Below are positions 56,123 to 64,000 of a stretch of 64,000 nucleotides of DNA, piece by piece. How positions within the stretch are numbered: the stretch's first letter is position 1; the number at the start of each line of letters is the position of its first letter. A program made the position numbers and the translations under genes. The DNA is taken from contig CAJXNP010000010.1 of assembly GCA_913057175.1 (NCBI GenBank), positions 186,001-250,000 of the forward strand. Reading direction: 5' to 3'. The notes beneath the pieces are model-generated. The model was not told where the DNA came from. It worked only from the letters and a program-made list of their open reading frames with translations, and made no database searches. The DNA comes from an uncultured Cytophagales bacterium (GTDB taxonomy: Bacteria > Bacteroidota > Bacteroidia > Cytophagales > Cyclobacteriaceae).

Positions 56123-56232
56123 AACTAATAAAGGAAGGAAAAGATAAAGTGCGAAGATATTTATTTATCCTAATTTTGCCTTAAAATTTGAAAGGTAGAA
56201 TTTGATATTTACTTTTTCAAGATTTTATTAAA

Positions 56233-56766
56233 ATGAGAAAATTAAAAAATGAAGAGCTCGGAAGGAAGGATGTGGAAGAATTTAAATCCACGGATAAAAA
56301 TCCGTTGGTAATTGTTTTGGACAATGTGAGAAGCATGCATAATGTAGGTTCTGCCTTCCGTACCGCCGATGCTTTTTTAATCGAGAAAATATATTTGTGT
56401 GGGATTACCGCTACACCTCCACACCGGGAAATTCACAAAACTGCTCTTGGAGCAACAGAATCCGTCGAATGGAGCTTCGTTGACAAAACTTCTGATGCAA
56501 TCCTACAATTAAAAAAACAGGGCTATACCATTTTATCCATCGAACAGGCAGATAAAAGCATCGATTTGCATGAATTCAATCCCGAAAAAGATAAAAAGTA
56601 TGCCCTTGTCTTTGGAAATGAAGTGTATGGGGTGGAGGATGAGATTGTAAAAATGTCCGATTATGTACTTGAAATCCCACAATTTGGAACTAAACACTCA
56701 CTTAATATCTCCGTAAGTGTGGGAGTTGTGGTCTGGGATCTGCTCAATAAAATAAGGCCTTTCTAA
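56233..56766 (+). CDS. SpoU/TrmH-family RNA 2'-O-methyltransferase
   Basis: 177 aa with the alpha/beta-knot SPOUT fold. Motif 1 VLDNVRSMHNVGSAFRTADA (Asn and Arg used in catalysis), motif 2 YALVFGNEVYGVEDEI and motif 3 EIPQFGTKHSLNISVSVGVV. It lacks the N-terminal substrate-binding domain of longer members, as is usual for TrmL-like enzymes. It methylates a ribose in tRNA or rRNA; the target is not assigned. Diverges from mutS. Confidence 0.92.
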   Translation: MRKLKNEELGRKDVEEFKSTDKNPLVIVLDNVRSMHNVGSAFRTADAFLIEKIYLCGITATPPHREIHKTALGATESVEWSFVDKTSDAILQLKKQGYTILSIEQADKSIDLHEFNPEKDKKYALVFGNEVYGVEDEIVKMSDYVLEIPQFGTKHSLNISVSVGVVVWDLLNKIRPF

Positions 56767-57078
56767 GGTAACCCCTACTGTTTTTTGAATCCGGATACTG
56801 TTCTCTATTCTTGTCTTTGTATAAAAAAGGGAGCTTTTCGTAAAATTCACTATTTCAATTGTGACTGATTATGAGTGAGTTAGCAAATTTCCTCAAACAA
56901 TTAATATTTCATTTTACACAAAACAAGTGTACAACTCACCTGCTTATTTAAATCATATTTCCAGGATTTCCATTCACTTCTAAACGGTGCTTACACAAAG
57001 ATAAATTCTAAGACTAAGGTGAATTTCCATTAAGAAATAAAAATGAACACATTTGACTAAATCAAAACCGAGGGTGAT
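56767..57078. other. Gap upstream of the large SprB-repeat gene
   Basis: 312 AT-rich bases without an open frame worth calling. It should hold the promoter and 5' leader of the large surface protein. I saw no strong hairpin or clear promoter. Confidence 0.4.
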
Positions 57079-60000
57079 ATGAAATTTTCTACTTTAAAAT
57101 CTCATATAACCACAACCTTTTTAGTAGTTCTTCTTTTAGGATTTTTTAATTTTCAAACTGCAGATGCCTTTACAGGTGGCCATTCCGGTAAAAAGGGATC
57201 CAAAAAACATCACAAGAAAAAGAGACACAAGAACAAAAAATCTTGCGGTGAAAACGGGTATTCTACAGAAATCTTGTCTATCGAAAAGGAAGGGGATTGC
57301 TTCACTTACAAATTAAAAGTCTCATCCGAAAACTTTTGCAATTTCGAACTCAGCCATTACAATTTCGACCTGGGTTGCGGCGTCGTTTCGGATGCCTGGA
57401 ATTCACAAGGATGGAAAATGGAGCTCAATTCCGAAGATCCGACAACCGGATTGGCAGGAATAAAAGTAGACGATATCCAGGGATTCGGAAAAAACCCGTG
57501 GATGAAAAAATTCTATGTCAAATTTAAATTTTGTCCGGATGGAACTTGTGAAGAAGATCCAAACTGCCTGATACCAGAAATCGCATATAAAGCCGGACAA
57601 TGTGTCTATTATGAAGAAATAGATGTCACCTGCAATTCTACAAGCCCTCTTACTGTTAGTTTAGAAAAGACTGATCCGACTTGTTTTGGTGAATCAAATG
57701 GTAGCATCGCATTACATATCAAAGGTGGTGAAAAACCCTACAGTATTGTGTGGAGCTCCGGTCAGTCAGATTCAACTATTACAGAACTAGCGGCAGGTGA
57801 GTATACTTATACAATATCTGACGCAAAGGGTGAAACGCTTGAAAATACCGTTAATCTTCAATCATCGCCTGAAATCATTATTTCCGCAGATATGACGCCT
57901 ATTAGCTGTTCTAATTTAACCAGCGGAGCAATTGATGTACAGGTTTCGGGCGGTACAGGAGAATACAGTTATTTGTGGAATACATTCGAAACGACAGAAG
58001 ATCTGACAGGTTTGTCAGCGGGGAATTATTCGCTGACTGTTACTGATCAAAACAAGTGTACGGCAACAAAAACATTCCAACTGGAGTCACCAACTCAAAT
58101 AAATGTCACAGAATACATTGTCCAACCTTCCTGTGGTGGGGAAGAATCCGGAAGCATTGAACTGGAAGTTTCAGAAGGGATAGCTCCCTACTCCTTTGCA
58201 TGGTCAGATGGCTCGACCGATCAAAACCGGACGAACTTAACGGTTGGAGAATATTCTGTGACAATTGAAGATGAAGCTGGTTGCCAGGCCACTAAAAGAT
58301 ATTCTATTGTAAGCGAAAGCCCAATCAAACTTTCCACGATTGTCACACAAACAAATTGCAATAATGATCCCATTGGCGCCATCGATTTGTACGCAACAGG
58401 AGGAGCTGAACCATATGAATTTAACTGGTCAAATGGAGAAATTTCTCAAAATCTTGCTGATCTGACAGCCGGCAAATATTCTGTTGAAGTTACTGATCAG
58501 AATGGTTGTAAAGCCTTTTATGACGTGAACATTAATATTTCTGAAATAGTCCTCTATGCCAATCAAACTGCTATTCCCGCCTGTCCCGGTGATGAAAGCG
58601 CTGCCATAGATCTGACCGTATTTTTTGGCGAAGAACCATTAACCTATCAGTGGTCAAATGGTGCCACCACGCAGGATCTTACCAGTATTCCATCAGGAAC
58701 TTATACCGTATTTGTCACTGACGGATTGGGATGTACGGCCGAACGAACAATTGAAGTAAAAGATCAAAATCCGATTGTAATTGATTACAATGTGGAAGCA
58801 AACGGGTGTGCGGAAGCTCCTAGCTATGATGTTGATCTTTCCGTGTCAGGAGGAGAAGGTAATTATACTTACAACTGGTCGAACGGAGCTACAACTTCAT
58901 CAACCAGTTTTACTGTGCCAGGAGTAGTTTCAGTCGATGTGACGGACGGGAATGGTTGTACCGTTACCCAAGAAATAAACATAGAAGGAGAACCCGGAAC
59001 TCCTGCATGTCTGATCAATGAAATCGGAGAAGGTGTGGTTTGTGGCTCAACTAACAATATACTGACAACCTCCATGAAAGGGGCCATTTCTTACGAATGG
59101 GATATCACTTCCTCAGATGGTAGCTGGTCGATTACTTCATCTACGAATGGATCCGAAATCACATATACCGCCGGAACAGAAGGAAGCTCTGCCACATTCT
59201 ATCTGGAAATCTTACTGGAATCCGGTTGTACGGCAATCTGCGTACTCGATGTAAACGCTTGTGATCAGGAAGACACAACTGATGATGGGGACAATTCGGA
59301 TGATAACGGTGATGACACAGATGACGGAAGTGACAATTCCGACGACAGCGGAGATGGCTCTGACGATGGGGATGATGACTCCGATGATGGGGACGATTCA
59401 GATGACGGCGACGATACTGATGACAATGACGACAGTTCGGATGATGATACCGATGACGGGGAAAATCCAGGAAACGAAAAGGATTGCACGGATTGTTTTT
59501 ACACAGATGATGTTGAGATTGTAAAAAACGGCTATTACTACGAATATACTATCACAGTCAATCACAATGGAGAATGCAATTTTGATCTTTCACATGTTAC
59601 GGTGTCCCTTCCGGAGTGTGCTTGGGTAGTCGATTACTCCAATAGCGCGGGTTGGAAAATGGAAAAAGTCTCAAACGATCCGACTACGGGAATAAGCGGA
59701 GTCAAAGTAGATGATATACCGTCATTCGGCAAAGATGATCAGCTTACATCTTTTGAGATATATATTAAATTGAAAAGTATGGATTACTCCTGCAAAGAAG
59801 AGTTGAATTGCTTTGCGCCGGAACTTGCCTACAAAGCAGCAACGTGTGTCCAATATGAGCAATCAACCAGCGAATGCGTACAGGAAACCGATCCGGATAT
59901 CATTACTTATCCAAATCCGACAAAAGACTGGGTGAAGGTTTGTTTTGATAAAGAAAACAGTGACAAGGAATACCAGATCGATTTGTACAACTCAAAAGGG

Positions 60001-60144
60001 GAGCGTATCTATCACTACAATAAGCCTGCAGATTGGCAACGAGAATGTCAGTTTAACATTTCGCAACAAAAAGGTAAGATATTTTATGTCAATGTTTCCA
60101 GAAAGGATGGGTATAAGAAATCATTCAAAATCTGTAAAAACTAA
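57079..60144 (+). CDS. Large secreted SprB-repeat protein with T9SS sorting domain
   Basis: 1021 aa. Signal peptide (LVVLLLGFFNFQTADA), a His/Lys-rich stretch (KKHHKKKRHKNKKSCG), and a first cysteine-containing module (about 56-190; CNFELSHYNFDLGCG, GWKMELNSEDPTTGLAGIKV). Six SprB repeats follow (about 200-640; for example GSIELEVSEGIAPYSFAWSD, each ending in 'vtDqngC'), then a CHU-like domain and an Asp/Gly/Ser-rich linker (about 728-797). A second copy of the first module (about 800-935) and a type A T9SS sorting tail (YPNPTKDWVKVCFDK) end the protein. Likely cell-surface or secreted adhesin-like protein. A clear terminator follows. Confidence 0.88.
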   Translation: MKFSTLKSHITTTFLVVLLLGFFNFQTADAFTGGHSGKKGSKKHHKKKRHKNKKSCGENGYSTEILSIEKEGDCFTYKLKVSSENFCNFELSHYNFDLGCGVVSDAWNSQGWKMELNSEDPTTGLAGIKVDDIQGFGKNPWMKKFYVKFKFCPDGTCEEDPNCLIPEIAYKAGQCVYYEEIDVTCNSTSPLTVSLEKTDPTCFGESNGSIALHIKGGEKPYSIVWSSGQSDSTITELAAGEYTYTISDAKGETLENTVNLQSSPEIIISADMTPISCSNLTSGAIDVQVSGGTGEYSYLWNTFETTEDLTGLSAGNYSLTVTDQNKCTATKTFQLESPTQINVTEYIVQPSCGGEESGSIELEVSEGIAPYSFAWSDGSTDQNRTNLTVGEYSVTIEDEAGCQATKRYSIVSESPIKLSTIVTQTNCNNDPIGAIDLYATGGAEPYEFNWSNGEISQNLADLTAGKYSVEVTDQNGCKAFYDVNINISEIVLYANQTAIPACPGDESAAIDLTVFFGEEPLTYQWSNGATTQDLTSIPSGTYTVFVTDGLGCTAERTIEVKDQNPIVIDYNVEANGCAEAPSYDVDLSVSGGEGNYTYNWSNGATTSSTSFTVPGVVSVDVTDGNGCTVTQEINIEGEPGTPACLINEIGEGVVCGSTNNILTTSMKGAISYEWDITSSDGSWSITSSTNGSEITYTAGTEGSSATFYLEILLESGCTAICVLDVNACDQEDTTDDGDNSDDNGDDTDDGSDNSDDSGDGSDDGDDDSDDGDDSDDGDDTDDNDDSSDDDTDDGENPGNEKDCTDCFYTDDVEIVKNGYYYEYTITVNHNGECNFDLSHVTVSLPECAWVVDYSNSAGWKMEKVSNDPTTGISGVKVDDIPSFGKDDQLTSFEIYIKLKSMDYSCKEELNCFAPELAYKAATCVQYEQSTSECVQETDPDIITYPNPTKDWVKVCFDKENSDKEYQIDLYNSKGERIYHYNKPADWQRECQFNISQQKGKIFYVNVSRKDGYKKSFKICKN

Positions 60145-60169
60145 GTTCAATATATAAACAGCTAACCAA

Positions 60170-60196
60170 ACTCCCGTGCACGCACGGGAGTTTTTT
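60170..60196 (+). terminator. Rho-independent terminator of the SprB-repeat gene
   Basis: ACTCCCGTGC-AC-GCACGGGAGT, 10-bp perfect arms, followed by a T-run (60191-60196). It lies 26 bases past the stop. Confidence 0.93.
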
Positions 60197-60244
60197 GTTT
60201 TCGATCAACTAACAGAATTAGTTTGATTTTCGTTACATTTGACC

Positions 60245-60445
60245 ATGGATACACTTATCATAGATATCATTAATCCTAAAGCAAAAAAACTTCTGGAAGA
60301 CCTGGAAGCTTTAAATCTCATATCCATAAAACGAAATAAAAAAGGGCATTTTATTGATCTTGTTAATGAAATAAGAGGCAAATTCGACTCCTCAATCTCA
60401 TTGGAAGAAATAACAAAAGAGGTTGAAGCTGTCAGGAATCATTAA
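60245..60445 (+). CDS. Antitoxin-like small protein without an adjacent toxin
   Basis: 66 aa from MDTLIIDIINPKAKKLLEDL; a TTG two codons upstream is less likely. It resembles the small Bacteroidota antitoxin-like proteins with the pattern 'MxTLxIDIxNPKAkkLLxDLxxLnLIsI...SLEEITkEVExVR'. Usually a toxin gene (RelE/ParE or PIN type) follows immediately. Here the protein ends at VEAVRNH and its stop TTAA overlaps the stop of a convergent membrane-protein gene, so no toxin is present. It is an orphan or decayed pair. Confidence 0.55.
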   Translation: MDTLIIDIINPKAKKLLEDLEALNLISIKRNKKGHFIDLVNEIRGKFDSSISLEEITKEVEAVRNH

Positions 60446-60690
60446 TTCAAACGATCTATCTTATTTTTTTCTTCTTTATAAAGAAAATATATCCAAACAG
60501 ACAACGATAAAATAATAACTCCGACAAAAATACCACTGAATCCATCAATCGTTCTACTACTAATATTTCCAAAACGATCTGCAACAATTTCTACTGAAAA
60601 CTTCTTTGAAATTTGCAAGTAAATGCCAATTGTGAACAGAACTAATCCACAAATTAAAAAAACCCAAAAGGTCATTCGGTATATTTTCAA
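60442..60690 (-). CDS. Small two-TM membrane protein
   Basis: 82 aa with two hydrophobic helices (FWVFLICGLVLFTIGIYL and FSGIFVGVIILSLSVWIYFL) and a lysine-rich tail (YKEEKNKIDRLN). No family recognised. Its stop overlaps that of the antitoxin-like gene. It could be a real small membrane protein, but coding evidence is limited to the two helices and the clean open frame. It is not recognisable as a toxin. Confidence 0.5.
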   Translation of the reverse strand: MKIYRMTFWVFLICGLVLFTIGIYLQISKKFSVEIVADRFGNISSRTIDGFSGIFVGVIILSLSVWIYFLYKEEKNKIDRLN

Positions 60691-60829
60691 AATCAGACTA
60701 TTTTAAATCCTTCTTAAGGTTCTTAATGAGAAATTGAAATTTAAATAAAACATACCCATAGATTTAGTTTACAAACACAAATAGCATTTAGAGAAGATAA
60801 TGGCAACCCATTTTTTAATTTTCTGATAG

Positions 60830-61303
60830 CTACTTCACCAGCCCCTTCCTCTTCAAAATACTTTCCAGAAACTTCCTCTCATTATCGTTATTGAAGATCT
60901 TGTATGGCCAATAAAAAAACTGGACTTTGGACATAAATAGGAGGAAATGATCTTTTCCGACCTTGGCCCTTTTAATCTGGTTCCACTTGATCGGCATTCC
61001 TTGTTTGGTATTGAGCTTTACAAGTATCTGCTGACTGGTAATTTCATAGGACAGCTTTTCAAAAAGGAATTTACCCTGTTCGAGTTGTGTTACTCCAGCA
61101 AACTGGATCAGCCAAAATAGTATGTACAGTGCGTATGCGATCAAAGCACCTATTATCCACCAGATGTTGGGAATGACAAAGTTCATGCTCATAATGGCCA
61201 CCACAATGATCAATACCCACCATTGTTGCCTCAATACACCTGCTAATCCTGCTCGAATGTATGGGCCGGTTGAAAGTTTAAATTTTTTCGTTTTTACAAT
61301 CAT
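60830..61303 (-). CDS. YcxB-like membrane protein
   Basis: 157 aa. Two TM helices (about 31-48 and 50-68) precede a C-terminal domain (about 75-155). The pattern there, 'isw..I.k......+.ly.s....++ipk..f......f...l' (MPIKWNQIKRAKVGKDHFLL and FMSKVQFFYWPYKIFNND), matches YcxB-like proteins. Function unknown. Its stop is 30-odd bases from a 139-base gap, with nadC 26 bases upstream, so the pair is probably co-transcribed from nadC. Confidence 0.65.
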   Translation of the reverse strand: MIVKTKKFKLSTGPYIRAGLAGVLRQQWWVLIIVVAIMSMNFVIPNIWWIIGALIAYALYILFWLIQFAGVTQLEQGKFLFEKLSYEITSQQILVKLNTKQGMPIKWNQIKRAKVGKDHFLLFMSKVQFFYWPYKIFNNDNERKFLESILKRKGLVK

Positions 61304-61329
61304 CTTCCAATCTACTTGTTAAAAAATTT

Positions 61330-62190
61330 TCACAAAAATACTGCTTTCAGACTAATATCCAGATTTTTAGCCGAGTGTGTCAATGCACCCATTGAAATGT
61401 AATCCACACCGGTTTCAGCATATTCCCTGAGAGTTTCCTTCGTAATGCCTCCTGAAGCTTCAGATTTAGCTTTTTTACCAATCAGATAAACTGCATCCCG
61501 AATCATTTCCGGAGGCATATTGTCGAGCATGATGATATCGGCCTTGCTTTTCAGTGCTTCTTTTACTTCCTCCAGGTTGCGGGTTTCAACTTCTATTTTC
61601 AGCTCTTTTTCGTTCTCCTTTAAATAATTCCGTGCTTTTGAAACGGCCTTTGCGATACCACCAGCATAATCGATGTGATTATCCTTTAGCATAATCATAT
61701 CAAATAAACCAAAACGATGATTGGTTCCTCCACCGATCCGAACGGCCCATTTTTCTAGGGGTCGCCATCCCGGAGTTGTTTTCCTGGTATCCAATAATTG
61801 GGTTCCGGTACTATCAATAAGCTTAACCAGCTCATTTGTCATCGTTGCGATCCCACTTAAGCGCTGCATGCAATTCAACACAATTCTTTCTGTTGATAAG
61901 ATCGAGCGGATCTTTCCACGTACGATGAATCCGATATCACCTGGTCTGACTTCGTCGCCATCCTCCAACTTAATATCAAGTTGAATCTTGGCATCGAAAT
62001 ACTTGTATATCTCCTTTGCCAAGAAAATCCCGGCAGCTATTCCATTTTCCTTAAAAAGGAGCTGGGCAGAACCCATCTGATCAGCGTCAATTGTTGATAT
62101 CGTAGAGTGATCGCCATCACCCAGGTCTTCCTTCAAAGCCTGGGAAATGAACTGATCCAGGTATTCATGTGTGATGTACTCGTATTTCAC
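61330..62190 (-). CDS. nadC: Nicotinate-nucleotide pyrophosphorylase (carboxylating)
   Basis: 286 aa. Makes nicotinate mononucleotide from quinolinate and PRPP, the committed NAD synthesis step. Signature residues: LDTRKTTPGWRPLEKWAVRI, GGGTNHRFGLFDMIMLKDNH, KIEVETRNLEEVKEAL, ADIIMLDNMPPE and EASGGITKETLREYAETGVD. Length and motif order are normal. nadA and nadB are not in the window. It lies 26 bases upstream of the YcxB-like gene on the same strand. Confidence 0.97.
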   Translation of the reverse strand: MKYEYITHEYLDQFISQALKEDLGDGDHSTISTIDADQMGSAQLLFKENGIAAGIFLAKEIYKYFDAKIQLDIKLEDGDEVRPGDIGFIVRGKIRSILSTERIVLNCMQRLSGIATMTNELVKLIDSTGTQLLDTRKTTPGWRPLEKWAVRIGGGTNHRFGLFDMIMLKDNHIDYAGGIAKAVSKARNYLKENEKELKIEVETRNLEEVKEALKSKADIIMLDNMPPEMIRDAVYLIGKKAKSEASGGITKETLREYAETGVDYISMGALTHSAKNLDISLKAVFL

Positions 62191-62340
62191 GCCGCAAAAA
62201 TAGAAAATCGAGTTGTAAATGATGCTTCCGATAGGATTATTTTAGCGATGGCGACTTACTCATTCAAGAATAATCCGGAAATCACTTTTTAGCTTCCACT
62301 TATGCGACTAATTTAGGGCCTTGTTTAAATGATTTTTTCT

Positions 62341-63651
62341 ATGAAAAATGTTGGACAGATACTATTCCTTCTTTTACTTGTTGGCTGCACGCTTTCCGTA
62401 AAAGAAACCCCTCAGAATACGTTAGATCAAATTGCCACAGAATACGTAAAATTGGCTTTAGCCATTGGGGAATATGATGAAGCATTTATTGACGCTTATT
62501 ATGGACCTGATTCATTAAAACCAGTAAATCAGAAACAGGAGGTCTTTCCCAAGGATAGTTTTCTGCTTACGACAAAAAATCTCCAGAAAAAAATTAAATC
62601 ATTTACAGAGACGACAGAAAATGACACACTCGCTCATCGTGCAAATTTCCTACTGGCTCAATTGAATGCATTTGAAATGAGAATTAAAATATTCTCTGAA
62701 GATTACCCCACTTTTGATGAAGAAACCCAGGGTCTGTTTGGAGTCACGGCACCTACATTTACCAAAGAACATTTTGATCAGGTTTTACGAAACCTCGATC
62801 AGGCACTTACCGGTAACGGAACGATCAAAGAACGTTATGACAATATTGTTGATAAATTTATCATTCCGGCGGAAAAAGTAGATACTGTTTTAAAGACAGC
62901 TATTTCGGAAAGCAAAAGAAGAACCTTAGAACACATTTTCCTTCCTGAAAACGAGCACTTTACATTTGAATTGGTGAAGGACAAGCCTTGGAGTGGATAC
63001 AATTGGTACAAGGGAAATTACACCAGCCTGATACAAGTTAATACGGATCTGCCAATATATATCAGCAGGGCAATCGATGTAGGAAGTCATGAAAGCTATC
63101 CCGGGCACCATGTATTCAACATGTTACTTGAGAAAAACCTTTTTAATGAGAAAGGCTGGATTGAAACTTCCATGTACCCGCTTTATAGTCCACAGTCACT
63201 AATAGCAGAGGGTTCAGCCAATTTTGGTATTGAAATGATCTTTCCGGGAGAAGAAAAGGCCCAATTCTGCAAAGAAGTTTTATTGCCACTCGCAGGAATG
63301 GATACCACTGGAATTAGTAATTACTTTAATGTATTGAAGCTAAAATCTGATCTTAGCTATGCTGGCAATGAAGTTGGAAGGCGATTTTTGAATGGAGCCC
63401 TGACAGAAGATGAGGCGATCGAATGGTTACAAAAGTACACATTGAGAGATGAGGAATCTGCAGAAAAGTCTCTAAGCTTTACTAAAAACTATCGCTCGTA
63501 CATCATCAATTACAATTATGGGAAAGATCTAGTACAGAACTATATCGAATCAAACGGAGGTACACCTGATAATCCTGAAAAACGTTGGGAATTGTTTACC
63601 TGGTTATTGAGCAATCAGGTGTTGCCAACAGGACTAATAGAAAAAGAATAG
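62341..63651 (+). CDS. DUF885-like lipoprotein, putative metallopeptidase
   Basis: 436 aa from MKNVGQILFLLLLVGC, a lipobox signal (the ATG four codons upstream at 62329 is less likely). The mature part is largely helical. VGSHESYPGHHVFNMLLEKN carries a HExxxGHH-like zinc-site motif typical of DUF885 proteins, with a later Glu-rich helix (SLIAEGSANFGIEMIF). DUF885 is assigned to the gluzincin-type metallopeptidases, but activity is not demonstrated for most members. The rather short length suggests a divergent member. Confidence 0.7.
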   Translation: MKNVGQILFLLLLVGCTLSVKETPQNTLDQIATEYVKLALAIGEYDEAFIDAYYGPDSLKPVNQKQEVFPKDSFLLTTKNLQKKIKSFTETTENDTLAHRANFLLAQLNAFEMRIKIFSEDYPTFDEETQGLFGVTAPTFTKEHFDQVLRNLDQALTGNGTIKERYDNIVDKFIIPAEKVDTVLKTAISESKRRTLEHIFLPENEHFTFELVKDKPWSGYNWYKGNYTSLIQVNTDLPIYISRAIDVGSHESYPGHHVFNMLLEKNLFNEKGWIETSMYPLYSPQSLIAEGSANFGIEMIFPGEEKAQFCKEVLLPLAGMDTTGISNYFNVLKLKSDLSYAGNEVGRRFLNGALTEDEAIEWLQKYTLRDEESAEKSLSFTKNYRSYIINYNYGKDLVQNYIESNGGTPDNPEKRWELFTWLLSNQVLPTGLIEKE

Positions 63652-63653
63652 GT

Positions 63654-64000
63654 TTACTCACGACTAAAATCGATCAGATCCACCAGATAATCGTTACTGA
63701 TTTTTTTGATGTAAATCAGCACCCTGTATGATCCGCCATCAAAGCTGTATTTTCCGATCACATAGGTCAATCCTTGCTGGGAAGCACCCTGGTGAATGTA
63801 TTCGAAATCGGTTGGGGGATATTTCTTGAAGAAGTCTTTCAGCACAAATTCCGCCTGGGTTCTGCTGTAATTAGATTTCTCTCCGTCAAAATTTAATTCA
63901 ACCGTATTGTTAAAACTCTTGATCAATTCTTTGGAACTTCCCGTTTTTAACGCTGCACGGACATTGTTAATAACCACACTCTGGGCGCCAGCGTTTACGG
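63654..64000 (-). CDS. DUF4783-like exported protein (5' end beyond window)
   Basis: The frame stays open to the right edge: reading in from 64000 it gives VNAGAQSVVINNVRAALKTG, where AGAQ looks like the end of a signal peptide. The start therefore lies outside the window, and the internal GTG at 63977 should not be taken as the start. The remaining domain (LIKSFNNTVELNFDGEKSNY, LKDFFKKYPPTDFEYIHQGA, VIGKYSFDGGSYRVLIYIKK) fits the DUF4783 pattern of Bacteroidota periplasmic proteins. Function is unknown. Confidence 0.7.
   Translation of the reverse strand, partial: VNAGAQSVVINNVRAALKTGSSKELIKSFNNTVELNFDGEKSNYSRTQAEFVLKDFFKKYPPTDFEYIHQGASQQGLTYVIGKYSFDGGSYRVLIYIKKISNDYLVDLIDFSRE

Noticed and set aside
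59263-59470. GAT/GAC/GGN repeats as a possible minisatellite or CRISPR-like array
   Set aside because: The repeat is irregular, in frame, and encodes the acidic linker of the surface protein; no spacer pattern.
59265-59489. Serine/proline-rich minus-strand frame opposite the Asp-rich linker
   Set aside because: An Asp/Gly/Ser repeat on one strand automatically gives a Ser/Pro repeat on the other; the plus-strand frame is the real gene.

Overview
The window looks like the chromosome of a member of the Bacteroidota, most likely a Cytophagales-type marine or environmental relative. Four signs support this: a secreted SprB-repeat protein ending in a type IX secretion (T9SS) sorting domain, a MurF-alanine racemase fusion, a BatD-type protein, and SpoIIM/DUF4129/DUF4350/MoxR/DUF58 clustering. 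Shine-Dalgarno sequences are weak and the one promoter I can propose resembles the Bacteroidota TTG / TAnnTTTG type. I see no rRNA, tRNA, CRISPR array or insertion sequence.

Bases 1 to about 9,800 are visibly more AT-rich than the rest and read as an accessory island on the minus strand. Reading down in coordinate: a two-domain GNAT protein and a six-TM membrane protein with a LuxR-type DNA-binding domain; a small HTH protein; a decayed zone with an interrupted DUF2059-like gene and the 3' remnant of a second HTH gene; a double-glycine-leader peptide with two cysteines; two membrane proteins plus an ABC ATPase (LanFEG-like arrangement, probable self-immunity or export); a VanZ-like and another membrane protein; a membrane-anchored thioredoxin-like protein; a peptidase-containing (C39) ABC exporter; and the start of a MacB/FtsX-like permease running off the window. 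Three nearly identical palindromes (TGAAAT-RTC-ATTTCA) sit just upstream of the peptide gene, the secretion half of the operon and the DUF2059-like gene. They look like operators of one local regulon. I consider this bacteriocin-like peptide system the main discovery candidate.

Bases 9,837 to 24,609 are mostly housekeeping: a TPR membrane protein that appears to have lost its output domain at the island edge, a small lipoprotein, Nfu, a dicarboxylate/amino-acid symporter, chorismate synthase, BatD, a 63-aa small protein, QueG, RuvB, ApbE, a methyltransferase, a ZIP metal transporter, a PagL-like outer-membrane hydrolase and MurF-Alr. Bases 24,700 to 38,500 hold a HisA-like protein lacking a catalytic Asp, a two-component system, a HerA-like ATPase, SRPBCC, DUF1361, lipoproteins, a sorbosone-dehydrogenase-like protein, an atypical SDR, a pseudouridine synthase, release factor 3 and an M28 peptidase.

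Bases 38,600 to 42,500 form a three-gene operon of exported proteins: an LPP20-like protein, a DUF4384-like protein and a WG-repeat protein with a C-terminal caspase domain. Bases 43,500 to 53,500 contain an OmpA/PD40 protein and a tight SpoIIM-DUF4129-DUF4350-MoxR-DUF58 operon flanked by three RDD membrane proteins. Bases 53,500 to 64,000 carry MutS, a SpoU-type RNA methyltransferase, the large T9SS-exported SprB-repeat protein with a duplicated flanking module and an Asp-rich linker, a lone antitoxin-like protein, small membrane proteins, NadC, a DUF885-like lipoprotein and the 3' part of a DUF4783-like gene cut by the right edge.
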